DNA of 64,000 nt. Origin: Siderastrea radians. Its lineage: Eukaryota; Cnidaria; Anthozoa; Scleractinia; Rhizangiidae. This document shows, one piece after another, positions 61,404-64,000 of this stretch; within the stretch, counting starts at the first letter, position 1; every line of letters begins with the position of its first letter. A program made the translations under genes and the position numbers. Below the pieces are notes generated by a model that worked only from the letters and a program-made list of their open reading frames with translations, was not told the origin of the DNA and ran no database searches. Where the stretch lies: positions 18,264,704 through 18,328,703 of the forward strand of contig OZ024892.1 of the NCBI GenBank assembly GCA_964017195.1, written 5' to 3'.

Positions 61404-63635
61404 AATGAGCCAACTGGTTCAAATGGCCCAACCATATCAAATGACTCAACCAGTTCAAATAACCCAACCATATCAAATGAGCCAAGCGGCTCAAATAAGC
61501 CAATTCAGATCAAATAAACCAACCAGATAAAATGACCCATCCATGTCAAATGACCCAACAGGTTCAATAACCCAGCCATATCAGATGAGCCAACCGGCTC
61601 AAATAAGCCTGTCATATCAAATAAGCCAACCAGGTCAAATGATCAAACTAGGTGAAATGGGCCAACCGGTCAAAATGGCCCAACAATATCAAATGACCCA
61701 ACCAGTTCAAATGGCCCAACGATATCAAATGACCCAACAGGTTCAAATGTCCCAAGCAGTTCAAATCGCCCAACCATATCAAATGAGCCAACCGACTCAA
61801 ATAATGCCAATCATATCAAATAAACCAACCAGATCAAATGACCCAACCATATCAAATCACACAACCATATCAAATGATGCAACAGGTTCAAATGACCCAA
61901 CCAGTACAAATGGCTCAACCATATCAAATAACCCAAGCGGTTCAAATGACCCAACAGGTTCAAATGACCCCACCATATCACATGACCTAACACGTTTAAA
62001 TGACCCAATCAGTTCAAGGGGCCCAACGATATCAATTGACTAAACCGGTTCAAATGGCCCACCTATATCGAATGAGCCAACCATATCAAATGAGCCAACC
62101 AGATCAAATGACCCAACCATATCAAAGAATCCAGTTGCTTTAAATGGCAAAACCATATCAAATCAAATGAGCCAACTGGTTCAAATGACCCAACCATATC
62201 ACATGACCCAACACGTTTAAATGACCCAATCAGTTCAAGGGGCCCAACCATATCAAATGACTAAACCGGTTCAAATGGCCCAACCATATCGAATGAGCCA
62301 ACCATATCAAATGAGCCAACCAGATCAAATGACCCAACCATATCACATAATCCAGTTGCCTTAAATGGCAAAACCATATCAAATCAAATGAGCCAGCTGG
62401 TTCAAATGGTCCAATCATATGAAATGAGCCAAGCGGCTCAAATGACCCAACAATATCAAATGACTCAGCTGGTTAAAATGGCCCAGCCATTTCAAATGAC
62501 CCAACCGGTTCAAATGGCCCAGACATATTAAATGAGCCAACCGAATCAAATGACGTAGCCATATCAAATGAGCCACCCAATTGAAATTACCCAACCATAT
62601 CAAATGAGCCAACCAAAGGAAATGAATCATCTCAGCCATCTCGTTCAAGTGGCTCAAAAGGATGCATTGACCCAACTGATTCATGATCATGGTCCATTGG
62701 TTGACAAATGCAACCGGCTCAATTGACTTAATCACATCAAATACCCAACCGGATCAAATGGCCTAACCATATCAAATGACCCAACCATATCAATTGACCC
62801 AACTGGTTCAAATGGCCAAACCATATCAAATGAGCAAATCGGTTTAATTGGCCCAACCATATCAAATGACCCAATCGGTTCAAATTACCCAACCAGTTCA
62901 AATAGCCCAACTGGTTCAAATGGCCCAACCATATCAAATGAGCAAACCGGTTCAAATGGCCAAACCATATCGAATGAGCCAACCATATCAAATGAGCCAA
63001 CCAGATCAAATGACCCAACCATAAGAAATGACCCAACCGTTTCAGATGACCCAACCAGTTCAAATGAGCCAAGAGGTTAAAATGACACAACCATATCAAA
63101 TGAGCAAATCGGTTTAATTGGCCCAACCATATCAAATGACCCAATCGGTTCAAATTACCCAACCAGTTCAAATGGCCCAACTGGTTCAAATGGCCCAACC
63201 ATATCAAATGACTCAACCAGTTCAAATGGCCCAACCATATCAAATGAGCCAAGCGGCTCAAATAAGCCAAATGAGATCAATAAGCCAACCAGATCAAATG
63301 ACCCATCCAAATCAAATAATCCAATTGGTTTAAATGGCAAACCCATATCAAATCAAATGAGCCAACCGGTTCAAATGACCCAACAATATCAAATGACCCA
63401 GCTGGTGAAAATGGCCCAACCATGTCAAATGACCCAACCGGTTCAAATGGCCCAGGCATATTAAACGAGCCAACCGAATCAAATGACGCGGCGATATCAA
63501 ATGAGCCACCCAATTGAAATGACCCAACCATATCACATGAGCCAATCGGTTCAAATGGCCCAACCATCTAAAATGACCCAACCAGTTGAAATGAGCCAAG
63601 AGCTTAAAATGACCCAAACATATCAAATGAGCCAA
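61404..63635 (+). repeat. SatA part of the last TE1-SatA unit
   Basis: 2232 bp, the same length as 38029-40260, with only scattered single-base differences seen (for example AAAGGAAATG against AAAGCAAATG in the landmark segment). Confidence 0.95.
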
Positions 63636-64000
63636 GGTAATTTGGAAAACACGGAATGCCGGAATGCCGGAATGCCGGAATTCCCGGAATCCCGGAATCC
63701 TCGGAATAACTACAAAAACTACGAATTAAAAAATAAATTCATAAAATTAAATTAAATTCATGACAGTTCCAAGTGTTGGCGCCTAGGACGTGCGCACGAT
63801 TATTACCATGCAACCATGACCTGCATTAAATACCGAAATCCTGGTTTTAAAAAAACAGAATTGCACCTTACAGGCGTTGCTGGAAGGTTGGAAGGCGGAC
63901 TTGTTCTTACAAATGAACTGTGGCGGGAGCTTTGGGAAAGGTTTGGGCAAGCAATATTTTACTAGTTTTTGAGCATCATCAAACCAAACAAAATTGAAAA
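63636..64000 (+). mobile_element. TE1 copy f, left part (right end outside window)
   Basis: Starts GGTAATTTGG after AATGAGCCAA and has three GGAATGCC units. Shares the AAAAAA insertion with copy d, as expected if the d and f units are copies of each other. Confidence 0.85.

Larger units (their letters stand above)
56690..64000. repeat. Copy 2 of the near-identical ~7.3-kb segmental repeat
   Basis: Parallel to 33250-40600; the offset shifts from 23437 to 23382 after the 54-bp difference and to 23400 after the TE1 f left arm. The copy is cut by the window end. Young amplification or an assembly duplication would both explain the closeness. Confidence 0.85.

Overview
This is eukaryotic, almost certainly animal, repeat-rich DNA. 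I found no gene I would call intact. By length, about 59% is an 18-bp satellite (SatA), about 22% is a ~97-bp satellite (SatB), about 8% is six copies of a ~1.0-kb terminal-inverted-repeat element (called TE1 here), and about 8% is a 4.86-kb hAT-type transposon. About 2.5 kb is non-satellite DNA. The tRNA-derived SINE, the TTAA- and TA-flanked MITEs and the GGGCCTCTTC-ended MITE remind me of invertebrate genomes, especially anthozoan cnidarians. That is recognition from memory, not proof.

Layout. 1-607: right part of TE1 copy a. 608-6948: SatA, split by the hAT element at 711-5565, which has an 8-bp target duplication and carries three smaller MITEs and two exon-like pieces. 6949-7954: TE1 copy b. 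7955-17770: SatA. 17771-23440: SatB, in minus orientation to about 19102 and plus orientation after it. 23441-25406 SatA and 25407-29155 SatB form a second, tandem copy of 15733-23440. 29156-31611: non-satellite island with a broken gene fragment and a SINE that is itself split by a MITE. 31612-36995: SatA. 36996-38028: TE1 c. 38029-40260: SatA. 40261-41278: TE1 d. 41279-50055: SatA. 50056-54459: SatB, again with the orientation switch. 54460-60377: SatA. 60378-61403: TE1 e. 61404-63635: SatA. 63636-64000: start of TE1 f.

How it fits together. All TE1 copies sit at the same position of the satellite sequence with the same flanking 10 bp. This implies one insertion that was then copied as part of a higher-order repeat (TE1 plus about 2.2 kb SatA, period about 3.26 kb at 36996-41278 and 60378-64000). 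These units belong to a larger unit: TE1 c to e and d to f are both about 23.4 kb apart, and b to d is about 33.3 kb apart because that interval also holds the 7.7-kb tandem duplication and the non-satellite island. The three SatA-to-SatB borders and the three SatB orientation switches have the same breakpoints, so whole blocks were copied. The hAT element is in only one TE1-SatA unit, so it arrived after the units multiplied, and the other units preserve its empty site.

Most open reading frames are a by-product of SatA: its period is a multiple of three, so two frames per strand stay open for long stretches. I treat them as non-coding. The most coding-like sequence is a minus-strand exon at 29658-30139 with a plausible splice acceptor and one in-frame stop.
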